Positions 1 through 5,990 are shown, counted from the first letter of the stretch. The stretch: DNA of 5,990 bases from Prevotellaceae bacterium (GCA_031259225.1 JAIRLT010000077.1:1-5990); one strand, 5' to 3'. Numbers and translations: made by a program. The notes: generated by a model from the sequence alone, not told the origin.

Positions 1-63
1 CATATTTATGTACGGTTATAATTAAATAAAGATAGAAATGTAGAATTGGCAATGAGAATAAAA

Positions 64-139
64 TTGCAGCAGGAGATTGTTTTATAAATGTCGTTTGTGT
101 TTGTGGGTACGTGTATAAAACAATCTCCAAAAGCTGCAA
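64..139. repeat. Imperfect inverted repeat (hairpin) upstream of the exported cysteine-rich protein gene
   Basis: The left arm is 64-86 and the right arm 114-139. The inner 15 bp (72-86, GGAGATTGTTTTATA) match the reverse complement of 114-128 perfectly. The outer 7 bp (64-70, TTGCAGC) match 133-139 perfectly, separated by one base on the left and four on the right. The loop is 27 nt (87-113). The repeat ends 29 bp before the start codon at 169, so it would lie in the 5' leader if transcription begins upstream. No convincing TAnnTTTG promoter is visible in either orientation; the closest, TAGAATTG at 41-48, has one mismatch. It could be a leader hairpin, a small TIR-only element or a recombination site. 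The repeat itself is certain; its role is unknown. Confidence 0.8.
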
Positions 140-168
140 AAAATAATAACAATTAAAAATACAAAATT

Positions 169-1173
169 ATGAAAACAAAATTTTTCTTTTTCGCAATGTT
201 CGTAAGCGTTGTAGCAAGCGCACAAACATTGAACATTGAAATCACTACAATTGATTACGCCAAAAAAATTGCTACCTGCGATTTATCATGGACAGCACGC
301 AATGCTACGCATTTATCCGATGTATGGGTATTTGTGGATTACACTGAAATATCCGGTAACGCGCCTACCGGTGTGTGGAAACCGGCGGCTATTACCGGTG
401 CAACCGTAACCCAAAACACTACCGGCAGCGCCGTTGCTTCTACGGTATCCGGTAATACACGCGGCGTGTGGATTAAAAGTACTACTTCCGGAGCTAATTT
501 TACCGGAAAAATTGCATTGCAATTAAACAATGTTCCTGCCCAATTCAATGCCTGCGCGTATGCTACCGACTATCCGCCGAACGCCCAAATTACAAGCGGA
601 AGTTATATCAACGGAACTTATACGTTGAAAGGAACAAAACCGTTTATCATCAATGGTGCGTCCACTGTACATAGCAGCGCTTATTCCGCTGGAAGAATAA
701 TTTCTATAACCGATGCTACCCGGTGTCCCGGATATAGATGCAGTTTGAGGGATGAGGCTGTGGGGGCTGTTGGTTGTTGTCCCGGCTTAACGGCTGTAGG
801 AAATTATTGCCGGGATTTAGTGGCTGACGAAGCCAGTACCTATACATGTGATGGCACAAATATAGAAGTGAAAATTGCATGTAATAATTATGCCACATGG
901 TCTGAAGCAATGGAAGCATGTGTAAACATGGGATGGCGTTTAATGTCATTTGCAGAACTACAATGCTTAGCAACTGCTGGTAAAATAATAAATACGTATC
1001 TTAGTGATGGTGGAGATTGTCAACTGAATACAGAATGCAAATCCCCGAATTGGTGGCTAAATGATTGCAATGGTTGCAGGACGACATCAACGTTCTTATC
1101 GTTTTTGGATGACAATTGTATTGCTTGCCTGTGTGGTCAATACAAATCCAAATATGTATGTGTGCGTGACTAA
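169..1173 (+). CDS. Exported cysteine-rich protein with a C-terminal C-type-lectin-like (Lcl/DUF1566-like) domain
   Basis: The 334-residue product begins with a clear signal peptide: basic start, hydrophobic run from residue 5, and a likely cleavage site ASA|Q between 18 and 19. No lipobox is present. Residues 20-165 form a beta-rich, Ig-like-looking module with short recognisable motifs: VWVFVDY (52-58), GVWI (99-102), CAYATDYPPNA (129-139) and YTLKGTKPFIING (151-163). From 186 onward the protein is rich in cysteine (17 of 19 Cys), which suggests a disulfide-bonded extracytoplasmic domain. Residues 240-334 carry the pattern W-x-x-A-x-x-x-C ... GWRL-x-x-x-x-EL ... NWWL-N-D ... YVCVRD, like the Lcl/DUF1566 and FISUMP-like branch of the C-type lectin fold, usually involved in surface binding. 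The ATG at 169 is supported by the signal peptide and an A-rich leader without Shine-Dalgarno. The gene stands alone, convergent with the ABC permease. The family match is from memory of motifs; the ligand is unknown. Confidence 0.85.
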   Translation: MKTKFFFFAMFVSVVASAQTLNIEITTIDYAKKIATCDLSWTARNATHLSDVWVFVDYTEISGNAPTGVWKPAAITGATVTQNTTGSAVASTVSGNTRGVWIKSTTSGANFTGKIALQLNNVPAQFNACAYATDYPPNAQITSGSYINGTYTLKGTKPFIINGASTVHSSAYSAGRIISITDATRCPGYRCSLRDEAVGAVGCCPGLTAVGNYCRDLVADEASTYTCDGTNIEVKIACNNYATWSEAMEACVNMGWRLMSFAELQCLATAGKIINTYLSDGGDCQLNTECKSPNWWLNDCNGCRTTSTFLSFLDDNCIACLCGQYKSKYVCVRD

Positions 1174-1206
1174 GAACTGTTAAACTTTTAGTTTCTATTT
1201 TTTCTA

Positions 1207-1234
1207 TCGAAACAACTGAATAGATTGTTTCCGA
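1207..1234. repeat. Short inverted repeat in the convergent intergenic region
   Basis: TCGAAACAA (1207-1215) can pair with TTGTTTCCGA (1225-1234) if one C bulges out, around a 9-nt loop. It lies 33 bp after the stop codon of the exported protein gene. No T-run follows the stem on either strand, so it is a poor intrinsic terminator; it may be a 3'-end stabilising hairpin or chance. Confidence 0.35.
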
Positions 1235-1254
1235 CTACTACATTTTGTCAGTTC

Positions 1255-1282
1255 AACAGGGTTTCAACGCGCAACCTGTTTT
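1255..1282 (+). terminator. Possible weak intrinsic terminator of the exported protein gene
   Basis: AACAGGGTT (1255-1263) pairs with AACCTGTT (1273-1280) with one bulged G, leaving a 9-nt loop. The right arm runs into a short T-run (1279-1282). It is about 80 bp downstream of the stop codon at 1173 and before the convergent permease gene, which is where a terminator is expected. The stem is short and the T-run brief, so this is tentative. Confidence 0.35.
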
Positions 1283-1300
1283 CAACTCTTTCCGGTGAAT

Positions 1301-2569
1301 TTATTTTGCCCCTATAGCCACTACCGGGCTGAGGCGTGAGGCAATGATAGCCGGGATAATTCCCGCGAGGACGCCGACGATAGTAGAGATAAGTATGCCG
1401 CGCAAAATATTTATCAGGGTTAATGAAATGGTAAAGTCGAGGGCGTGCGTAAGGACGTTGGTGGCTGCAAATACGATGCACAGCCCGAGCAAACCGCCCA
1501 CCAACGTAAGCAACACCGATTCATAAAGGAATTGCGTGAGGATAAAATAATTTTTTGCGCCCATCGCTTTTTGAATGCCGATAACCGGCGTGCGCTCCTT
1601 GACCGACACAAACATGATATTCGCTACGCCAAATGCGCCAATCAGTACGGCAAAGCCGCCGATAATCCAGCCGGCGAGGTTGATCATATCCATAATAGGG
1701 TTTAGTTGTTGCGATATGGTGCTTAGTTCGTTGATAGCAAAGTTGTCTTTTTGCGAAGGTTTCAGGCGGCGCAACGAGCGCATCAGCATTTTAATTTCAC
1801 CGCGCATATCGTCCAAATCCACGCCGTTCTTTGCCTTGACGGCAATGCTGGGCGAGCCGTAGCGGATATTTGCCATTGTACGGGCATAGTTGAACGGCAC
1901 CATCAGCGAGTTGTCGTAGTCGTTTGCGCTGACGATGCTGTTGCCTTGTTTTTCGAGCAACCCGATGACGCGCGTTTTGTGCCCGGCGATTTGGAATGTT
2001 TTGCCGACCGGCGGTTCATCGCCGAACAGTTCTTCTGCTACGGTATGCCCGATAAGGGCTACATTTGTCCCGCTGTTGATTTCCATAGGCGAAAAGTAGC
2101 GCCCGTCTTCGATGTTGAATGCCGAGATTTTGTCCCAGTCGTAAGTGATGCCGGCGATGCCTACACGCGAAGTGGTCGTGCTTTTATATTTTAGCTGCCG
2201 TGAAAAGCTGTAAAGGAAAGCGACGGTTTCCGCCGTTTTGCAGTTGTTTTGGAGGGCTAAAAATTCTTCGTATTTTACTGCCGGGCGTTGCCTGAGTTCC
2301 CACCACTTGGACTCGCCACTGTCGTCGTACCATGGGGCGCGCTGGATGTATATCACGTTGTTGCCGAGCGTTTCGATACCGGAGCGTACGTTTTCTTCCA
2401 GTGCATCCACCATAGTGAATACGGAGATGATAGAAAAAATGCCGATAGTGATGCCCAGCAACGAAAGGAAAGTACGCAATTTATTTGCTTTCACAGATGT
2501 GAATGCGAACGAAAAACTTTCGCCCAAAAGTTTTGCCAGGATATACAGGTTCCGAATATAGCGCCGCAT
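1301..2569 (-). CDS. ABC transporter permease, MacB/FtsX (MacB_PCD-FtsX) family
   Basis: The 422-residue product has the four-helix layout of type VII ABC permeases. TM1 is about 34-55. A large periplasmic core domain (MacB_PCD type, about 56-295) follows. TM2 (296-318), TM3 (345-372) and TM4 (388-411) form the FtsX domain. Diagnostic sequences are GVANIMFVSVKERTPVIGIQ (314-333) leading into KAMGA, the coupling-helix region, and SRLSPVVAIGAK at the C-terminus. In characterised relatives (MacB, LolC/E) such subunits use ATP hydrolysis in the cytoplasm to drive conformational changes that move lipoproteins, peptides or toxins across or out of the inner membrane, rather than passing substrate through a pore. 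Start: ATG at 2569, 40 bp after the stop of the upstream DUF4831 gene, with no clear promoter between, so it is probably co-transcribed. No ABC ATPase is fused or encoded nearby in this window, so its ATPase partner must lie elsewhere. The family is certain; the substrate is not inferable. Confidence 0.93.
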   Translation of the reverse strand: MRRYIRNLYILAKLLGESFSFAFTSVKANKLRTFLSLLGITIGIFSIISVFTMVDALEENVRSGIETLGNNVIYIQRAPWYDDSGESKWWELRQRPAVKYEEFLALQNNCKTAETVAFLYSFSRQLKYKSTTTSRVGIAGITYDWDKISAFNIEDGRYFSPMEINSGTNVALIGHTVAEELFGDEPPVGKTFQIAGHKTRVIGLLEKQGNSIVSANDYDNSLMVPFNYARTMANIRYGSPSIAVKAKNGVDLDDMRGEIKMLMRSLRRLKPSQKDNFAINELSTISQQLNPIMDMINLAGWIIGGFAVLIGAFGVANIMFVSVKERTPVIGIQKAMGAKNYFILTQFLYESVLLTLVGGLLGLCIVFAATNVLTHALDFTISLTLINILRGILISTIVGVLAGIIPAIIASRLSPVVAIGAK

Positions 2570-2609
2570 GGTTTTCCGGTTTTGTATGTAGTTCGTTTTA
2601 CACTTTACG

Positions 2610-3686
2610 TTATTTAATTTTCAAGTTCACGGGGAGCGACAGGATTTGCCCGAACTGGTAAATCTGTAAACGTGTTTGCAGCAAATTGGTTTGCCCGTCG
2701 TTGAGATGCGCCTGCACGGTGTCGGGCAAGCGGTAGGCTATGCGGGGCGAGCGTTTGTCGGCGGCGCCGTTGAAGATGTTGGACGGCAGGCTGGCTGTTT
2801 TCTTTTCAGAAACCAATTCCAGCGTTACCGGTCTGCCGGCAACGTTGCTTGCGGGCAACAATCCTTGCGTGTCGGAAAAACGGAAAGCAACGTACAACTG
2901 TTTTGCCTGCCCGGCGTCCGGCATTACGTGGAATACCGCCGATTGCGTGTCGGTAGTTGTTTTCCCGAGGAATAAACTGAGGTATTCCTTTTCCAGGCGT
3001 TTTATTTCTTCCAATGCTGCGCGCAAGCCGTCGTTGTTCCATGTAGCTTCGGTTTCGCCGGTAATGAGTTCGACGCGTTTTTTACGCAAGTTGAAAATAA
3101 AGTTTGCTGCTTCTTCGGCGCGGCGTTCCGGGTTTTTTTCTACCAACTGGTTTTGCTGTACCGGCACTTTTTCGTAGCCGGCGGATGTTTGCACATTTTT
3201 GTACAGGGTTACTTTATCGCGCCCGATTTTCGGTTCGGAGCCGGTATCGTTGAATTTGCCCTGCGGGGTGGTCGCCAGGCGGAACGTCGTTGGCGGCGCG
3301 CCGGCGGGGTCTAAGGAAGTAATCAAGCCTTCGGCGGACAGCGCCAAAAAATTCGCCGAAGCATTCTTTTCTTTTATTTCCAAAGAATACACTTGCGAAG
3401 CGTCCGCTTCCGTAAGCGTCCGCAGTGCGATGCTTTTCAAATGGTAGGTTTCCCTGTTTTCCATTTCCGCCGCCATGCCTAAATATTTTTGTGCATAACG
3501 TGCATAAGGTCCGGCGGTGAAAAGTTCGTGTACCGCTTTCACCTGTATTTCAATCACGCTATAAGGGAGCGCATATACTACCGTAGCGCCTTCCGGTACG
3601 GCATGCCCTTTTTTGAACGGCGTTTGCGCCGGCGCGGCGGTGCAAAACAAATAAGCAATAGCTAATAGAAGTGTGTTTTTTCTCAT
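2610..3686 (-). CDS. DUF4831 family exported protein
   Basis: I choose the ATG at 3686, giving 358 residues that begin MRKNTLLLAIAY, a typical signal peptide with probable cleavage APA|Q between 20 and 21. The frame stays open upstream to a GTG at 3773, but that extension is hydrophilic, would bury the signal peptide, and runs through a perfect -7 promoter motif at 3727-3720. ATG at 3695 (three residues longer) is the only realistic alternative. The body matches my recollection of DUF4831, a Bacteroidota family of unknown function: YALPYSVIEIQVKA near the N-terminus, AGPYARYAQKYLG just after it, then EEAANFIFNLRKKRVELITG (about 191-210), and a charged helical segment LEEIKRLEKEYLSLFLG (about 225-241) that could form a short coiled coil. 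No lipobox: the Cys in the signal peptide is preceded by Phe. It is probably periplasmic. It leads a likely operon with the MacB-like permease, which hints at an envelope role but does not prove one. Confidence 0.85.
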   Translation of the reverse strand: MRKNTLLLAIAYLFCTAAPAQTPFKKGHAVPEGATVVYALPYSVIEIQVKAVHELFTAGPYARYAQKYLGMAAEMENRETYHLKSIALRTLTEADASQVYSLEIKEKNASANFLALSAEGLITSLDPAGAPPTTFRLATTPQGKFNDTGSEPKIGRDKVTLYKNVQTSAGYEKVPVQQNQLVEKNPERRAEEAANFIFNLRKKRVELITGETEATWNNDGLRAALEEIKRLEKEYLSLFLGKTTTDTQSAVFHVMPDAGQAKQLYVAFRFSDTQGLLPASNVAGRPVTLELVSEKKTASLPSNIFNGAADKRSPRIAYRLPDTVQAHLNDGQTNLLQTRLQIYQFGQILSLPVNLKIK

Positions 3687-3719
3687 AATATACATTTTCA
3701 AATGCTGCATTTTTTTGTA

Positions 3720-3727
3720 CAAAGTTA
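3720..3727 (-). promoter_or_regulatory. Probable -7 promoter element for the DUF4831-permease operon
   Basis: On the minus strand this reads TAACTTTG, a perfect match to the Bacteroidota housekeeping sigma -7 consensus TAnnTTTG. Transcription would start a few bases downstream, near 3714, leaving a leader of roughly 28 nt before the ATG at 3686. No good -33 TTTG is seen 19-21 bp upstream, which is common in this phylum. Its position supports the shorter start of the DUF4831 gene. Confidence 0.65.
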
Positions 3728-3758
3728 CAAGTTTATCCGTAATTCTGATATTTTTTTC

Positions 3759-3766
3759 TACCTTTG
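3759..3766 (+). promoter_or_regulatory. Probable -7 promoter element for the POT transporter gene
   Basis: TACCTTTG matches TAnnTTTG perfectly. A start site near 3772 gives a leader of roughly 28 nt to the ATG at 3800, the same geometry as the divergent promoter on the other strand. The two -7 elements are 31 bp apart, so each polymerase footprint would overlap the other promoter. The -33 region is weak. Confidence 0.65.
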
Positions 3767-3799
3767 TTTCCACAAATACTAATTTTAAATTATTTTACT

Positions 3800-5767
3800 A
3801 TGTTTAAAAATCATCCTAAAGGACTGTTGGTGCTTGCCCTGACGAATATGGGCGAGCGTTTTGGTTATTACACCATGCTGGCGATTTTGACACTGTATAT
3901 GCAAGCTAAATTCGGGCTCTCGTCATCGTCCACCAGCCTTATTTATGGAACTTTTTTGGGACTGGTTTATTTCCTCCCCCTGCTTGGCGGTATTATTGCC
4001 GACAAAGTGCTCGGTTATGGAAAAACTATTTTGCTGGGGATAGGCGTCATGTTTACCGGCTATTTGTTGTTGGCGTTGCCGAGCGAAGCCGATACAATGG
4101 GGCAAATTATGATGTTTGGCGCGCTGTTCCTTATTTCTGTAGGAACAGGTTTTTTCAAGGGAAACCTGCAAGCGCTGGTCGGGAATTTATATGAAGCCGG
4201 GAACTTCAAAGACAAGCGGGACATCGCTTTTTCGATATTTTATATGTTCATTAACATCGGTGCATTCTTTGCCCCAAGCGTAGCGAATACCATTAACAAT
4301 GCGTTTTTGGCAAAAGAGAATTTCACCTACGATGCAAACATTGCCAAAAGCTATGTCGCCTTAAACGACCGGCTGGTGGATGAAACTACTTTTGTCGTGC
4401 AGGCATTGGAGGGAAAAACAGCGGCGGACGAAAAAGAACAGGCGGATATTGTAAAAAGCGCCAAGAAAAAGGCGGGCGTTATTTTTGAAAAAGACCGTGC
4501 AGATATTTTGTTCCGCCTGAAAGCGGCTGGGCTAAACCAATTGACGTTAGCCGGAAAACTGGACAATGATTTATTACAGGTAACGCAGGCGGACTACGCA
4601 TTGTTGGATAGCCGTAGCGCAGAAGACAAGCCGGCTATTGCCGCACTAAAAGACCGTATCCATACCATTGCCATTACCGACCCTGCATTGTATGGCAACC
4701 CCGACAACCCGGATGCTTTCCCTACAAATTTCGGCAAGTACTATGTGGATAATGCCTTGAGCAAATCGTATAACCTGGCGTTTGGCGTGGCTTGTATCAG
4801 CTTGGTTATTTCATTGCTGATTTTCCTTTTATTCAGGACTACGTGGAAACCCGTTGATAAAACACACAAGCAACAACTGAAAGAAGCCAACCCTGCGGAA
4901 CACGTGGTAATACTTTCCAAAGAACAGGTACGCGAGCGGGTCATTGCACTGCTGCTGGTCTTCTTTGTAGTTATTTTCTTCTGGATGTCATTCCACCAAA
5001 ATGGGCTTTGCATGACTTTCTTTGCTCGCGATTACACCGCCAGCCAAATAAGCCCCGTACAAAACATGGCATTTTCTTTAATAGGGCTTTTGCCTTTGGT
5101 CGCCGTGCTTTATGGAATTTACTGGGCAACGATGGGGCTCTTCGGCGGAAAACGGAACCCGCTTGCAGGTAGCGCCATTTCCTTAATCGGACTGGCGGGC
5201 TTGGTGGCTTACTATTTTGTAGAAGTGGAAACCACAGGGACGGTAACCATTACGCCGCAAATATTTCAACAATTCAACCCCCTCTTTATTGTCTTGCTCA
5301 CCCCGGTAGCGGTAGCGTTCTTCACATATCTTGCCAAGCGGCGGAAAGAGCCGTCGGCGCCGCGCAAAATCGGCTTTGGCATGTTGATTGCCGCCGTTGG
5401 ATTTGTTGTCCTGTTAATTGTTTCCTTAGGGCTGCCTGCCCCTTCCGAAATTGACGGCATTTCAAACGTGCTGGTTTCCCCGAACTGGTTAATCGGGACT
5501 TATTTGGTATTAACCCTGGCAGAGCTGTTCTTAAGCCCGATGGGACTTTCTTTTGTTGCCAAAGTAGCGCCGCCGCAGTACAAGGGCATGATGCAGGGGG
5601 GCTGGTTAGCCGCCACTGCCATTGGCAATTTACTGGTCGGCGTAATGGGCTCTTTCTGGGATAAGCTGCCGCTCTACGCCTTTTGGGGGGTATTGATTAT
5701 TTGCTGCGTACTTTCGGCGCTCTTCATTTTCTCTATTATCAAACGGCTGGAAAAAGCAACCGGGTAA
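3800..5767 (+). CDS. POT (PTR2) family proton-coupled di/tripeptide transporter with a large TM5-TM6 insertion
   Basis: The 655-residue inner-membrane protein belongs to the proton-dependent oligopeptide transporter family, which imports di- and tripeptides using the proton gradient. Diagnostic motifs: GERFGYY in TM1 (18-24), GTGFFKGNLQALVG in TM4 (115-128, with Lys120 in the conserved position), the PTR2 signature FYMFINIG (147-154), FWMSFHQNG in TM7 (394-402), and AELFLSPMGLSFVAKVAPP (574-592) with its conserved Glu575. In the ExxER motif the first Glu is Asn (N-M-G-E-R), which I recall as normal in Bacteroidota members. Residues about 167-322 form a hydrophilic, Lys/Asp/Glu/Ala-rich stretch between TM5 and TM6 that is predicted periplasmic; most characterised bacterial POTs (450-500 residues) lack it. 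Start: ATG at 3800. The frame opens earlier at a TTG (3764), but that codon lies inside the -7 element. The leader is A/T-rich with no Shine-Dalgarno. It is divergent from the DUF4831 operon and followed by a strong terminator. Confidence 0.95.
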   Translation: MFKNHPKGLLVLALTNMGERFGYYTMLAILTLYMQAKFGLSSSSTSLIYGTFLGLVYFLPLLGGIIADKVLGYGKTILLGIGVMFTGYLLLALPSEADTMGQIMMFGALFLISVGTGFFKGNLQALVGNLYEAGNFKDKRDIAFSIFYMFINIGAFFAPSVANTINNAFLAKENFTYDANIAKSYVALNDRLVDETTFVVQALEGKTAADEKEQADIVKSAKKKAGVIFEKDRADILFRLKAAGLNQLTLAGKLDNDLLQVTQADYALLDSRSAEDKPAIAALKDRIHTIAITDPALYGNPDNPDAFPTNFGKYYVDNALSKSYNLAFGVACISLVISLLIFLLFRTTWKPVDKTHKQQLKEANPAEHVVILSKEQVRERVIALLLVFFVVIFFWMSFHQNGLCMTFFARDYTASQISPVQNMAFSLIGLLPLVAVLYGIYWATMGLFGGKRNPLAGSAISLIGLAGLVAYYFVEVETTGTVTITPQIFQQFNPLFIVLLTPVAVAFFTYLAKRRKEPSAPRKIGFGMLIAAVGFVVLLIVSLGLPAPSEIDGISNVLVSPNWLIGTYLVLTLAELFLSPMGLSFVAKVAPPQYKGMMQGGWLAATAIGNLLVGVMGSFWDKLPLYAFWGVLIICCVLSALFIFSIIKRLEKATG

Positions 5768-5807
5768 GTTTGAAAAGGAAATGCCGGCAAGGTTGAAACC
5801 TGCATTA

Positions 5808-5850
5808 AAAAACACGCCGCCTACCCTTCACGGGTGGGCGGCGTGTTTTT
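5808..5850. terminator. Strong bidirectional intrinsic terminator
   Basis: A 19-bp stem pairs 5808-5826 with 5832-5850 around the 5-nt loop TTCAC. Its G+C-rich core (CACGCCGCC against GGCGGCGTG) has one T-G wobble and no true mismatch. The plus strand ends in five T (5846-5850). On the minus strand the six A at 5807-5812 become six T, so it can work both ways. It lies 40 bp after the POT stop codon. The stop codon of the convergent gene falls in and beside its loop. Confidence 0.95.
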
Positions 5851-5990
5851 CTATACGTTCGGGATGGTGTTTTACTATTTCCAGCCGCCGGTCTATAAAA
5901 TCCTTTTCCCATTGTGGCAAATCAGTGTCCAATGACTCTATATCCGGATACTGGTGCTTTACGCTTTCCCAAATTTTTATTGGAATAAAA
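5828..5990 (-). CDS. C-terminal part of a minus-strand protein, possibly an addiction-module (PF09720-like) antitoxin component
   Basis: On the minus strand an open frame runs from the window edge to TGA at 5830-5828, encoding 53 residues with no internal Met, so the start lies outside the window. The visible sequence contains SLDTDLPQWEKDFIDRRLEI (residues 19-38) followed by a short stretch ending HHPERIEKHAAHP. Such a pattern (LPxW-x-K-x-x-[ILF]-D-x-RL ... xPE) resembles the C-terminal half of small addiction-module component proteins, short helical antitoxin-like proteins, but I cannot confirm this. The composition is protein-like and rich in charged residues. The last codons lie in the right arm of the bidirectional terminator hairpin and the stop codon in its loop, so this gene and the convergent POT gene share one terminator. 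The frame being real is fairly likely; the family is tentative. Confidence 0.6.
   Translation of the reverse strand, partial: FIPIKIWESVKHQYPDIESLDTDLPQWEKDFIDRRLEIVKHHPERIEKHAAHP

Noticed and set aside
1..63. End of an upstream gene at the left edge
   Set aside because: All plus-strand frames close within a few codons and the sequence is A/T-rich non-coding DNA.
74..1230. The 9-mer AGATTGTTT occurring both in the upstream inverted repeat (74-82) and in the downstream hairpin (1222-1230), suggesting element ends flanking the first gene
   Set aside because: The match does not extend beyond 9 bp in A/T-rich DNA, the rest of the two hairpins differs, and no target-site duplication or transposase supports an element.
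1292..1327. CCGGT/ACCGG inverted repeat around the permease stop codon as a terminator
   Set aside because: Five base pairs around a 26-nt loop with no T-run is within chance expectation.
1751..2194. 147-residue open frame on the plus strand opposite the permease
   Set aside because: It is antisense to a well-matched permease gene, its product is low-likelihood protein without motifs, and it results from the codon bias of the real gene.
2740..3177. 145-residue open frame on the plus strand opposite the DUF4831 gene
   Set aside because: It is fully antisense to a recognisable gene and shows no domain, signal or promoter of its own.
3640..3686. Lipoprotein signal in the DUF4831 protein (Cys15 of the signal peptide)
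   Set aside because: The residue before the Cys is Phe, not Gly/Ala/Ser, and a good signal peptidase I site (APA|Q) follows.
3687..3773. Longer GTG start at 3773 for the DUF4831 gene
   Set aside because: The 29 extra residues are hydrophilic, precede a clean signal peptide, and cross a perfect -7 promoter motif that would lie inside the coding region.
3764..3799. TTG start at 3764 for the POT transporter
   Set aside because: The codon is part of the TACCTTTG promoter element and the ATG at 3800 gives the usual POT N-terminus (MFKNHPKGL).

Overview
The window looks like a piece of a Bacteroidota chromosome, probably Bacteroidales. Three things point there. One gene is a DUF4831-type secreted protein, a family I know only from this phylum. 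Two perfect copies of the Bacteroidota -7 promoter motif TAnnTTTG sit back to back between divergent genes. The start codons are preceded by A/T-rich leaders with no Shine-Dalgarno sequence. The species cannot be fixed from the sequence; the first gene resembles paralogous secreted proteins I associate with gut-symbiont Bacteroidales, but that is recall and not a search result.

Layout. Positions 1-168 are A/T-rich non-coding DNA holding a strong inverted repeat (64-139) that ends 29 bp before the first gene. Positions 169-1173 (+) encode a 334-residue exported, cysteine-rich protein with an N-terminal beta-rich module and a C-terminal domain resembling the C-type-lectin-like Lcl/DUF1566 fold. 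A short convergent intergenic region (1174-1300) holds two weak hairpins. On the minus strand follow a MacB/FtsX-type ABC permease (2569-1301) and, 40 bp upstream of it, the DUF4831 protein (3686-2610), probably co-transcribed in the order DUF4831 then permease. The 113-bp gap 3687-3799 is a divergent promoter region. On its other side lies a 655-residue POT-family peptide transporter (3800-5767, +). A very strong bidirectional hairpin terminator (5808-5850) ends that gene and overlaps the last codons of a partial minus-strand gene entering from the right edge (5990-5828).

How the genes fit together. The four larger genes all concern the cell envelope: an exported binding-type protein, an ABC permease of the MacB/LolC superfamily, a periplasmic or exported protein of unknown function, and a proton-coupled peptide importer. 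Apart from the likely two-gene minus-strand operon, nothing shows that they form one pathway. No ABC ATPase, reverse transcriptase, recombinase, transposase, CRISPR array or RNA gene is visible. I do not see a complete new system; the least-explained parts are the first gene with its upstream inverted repeat, and the large extra loop in the POT transporter.
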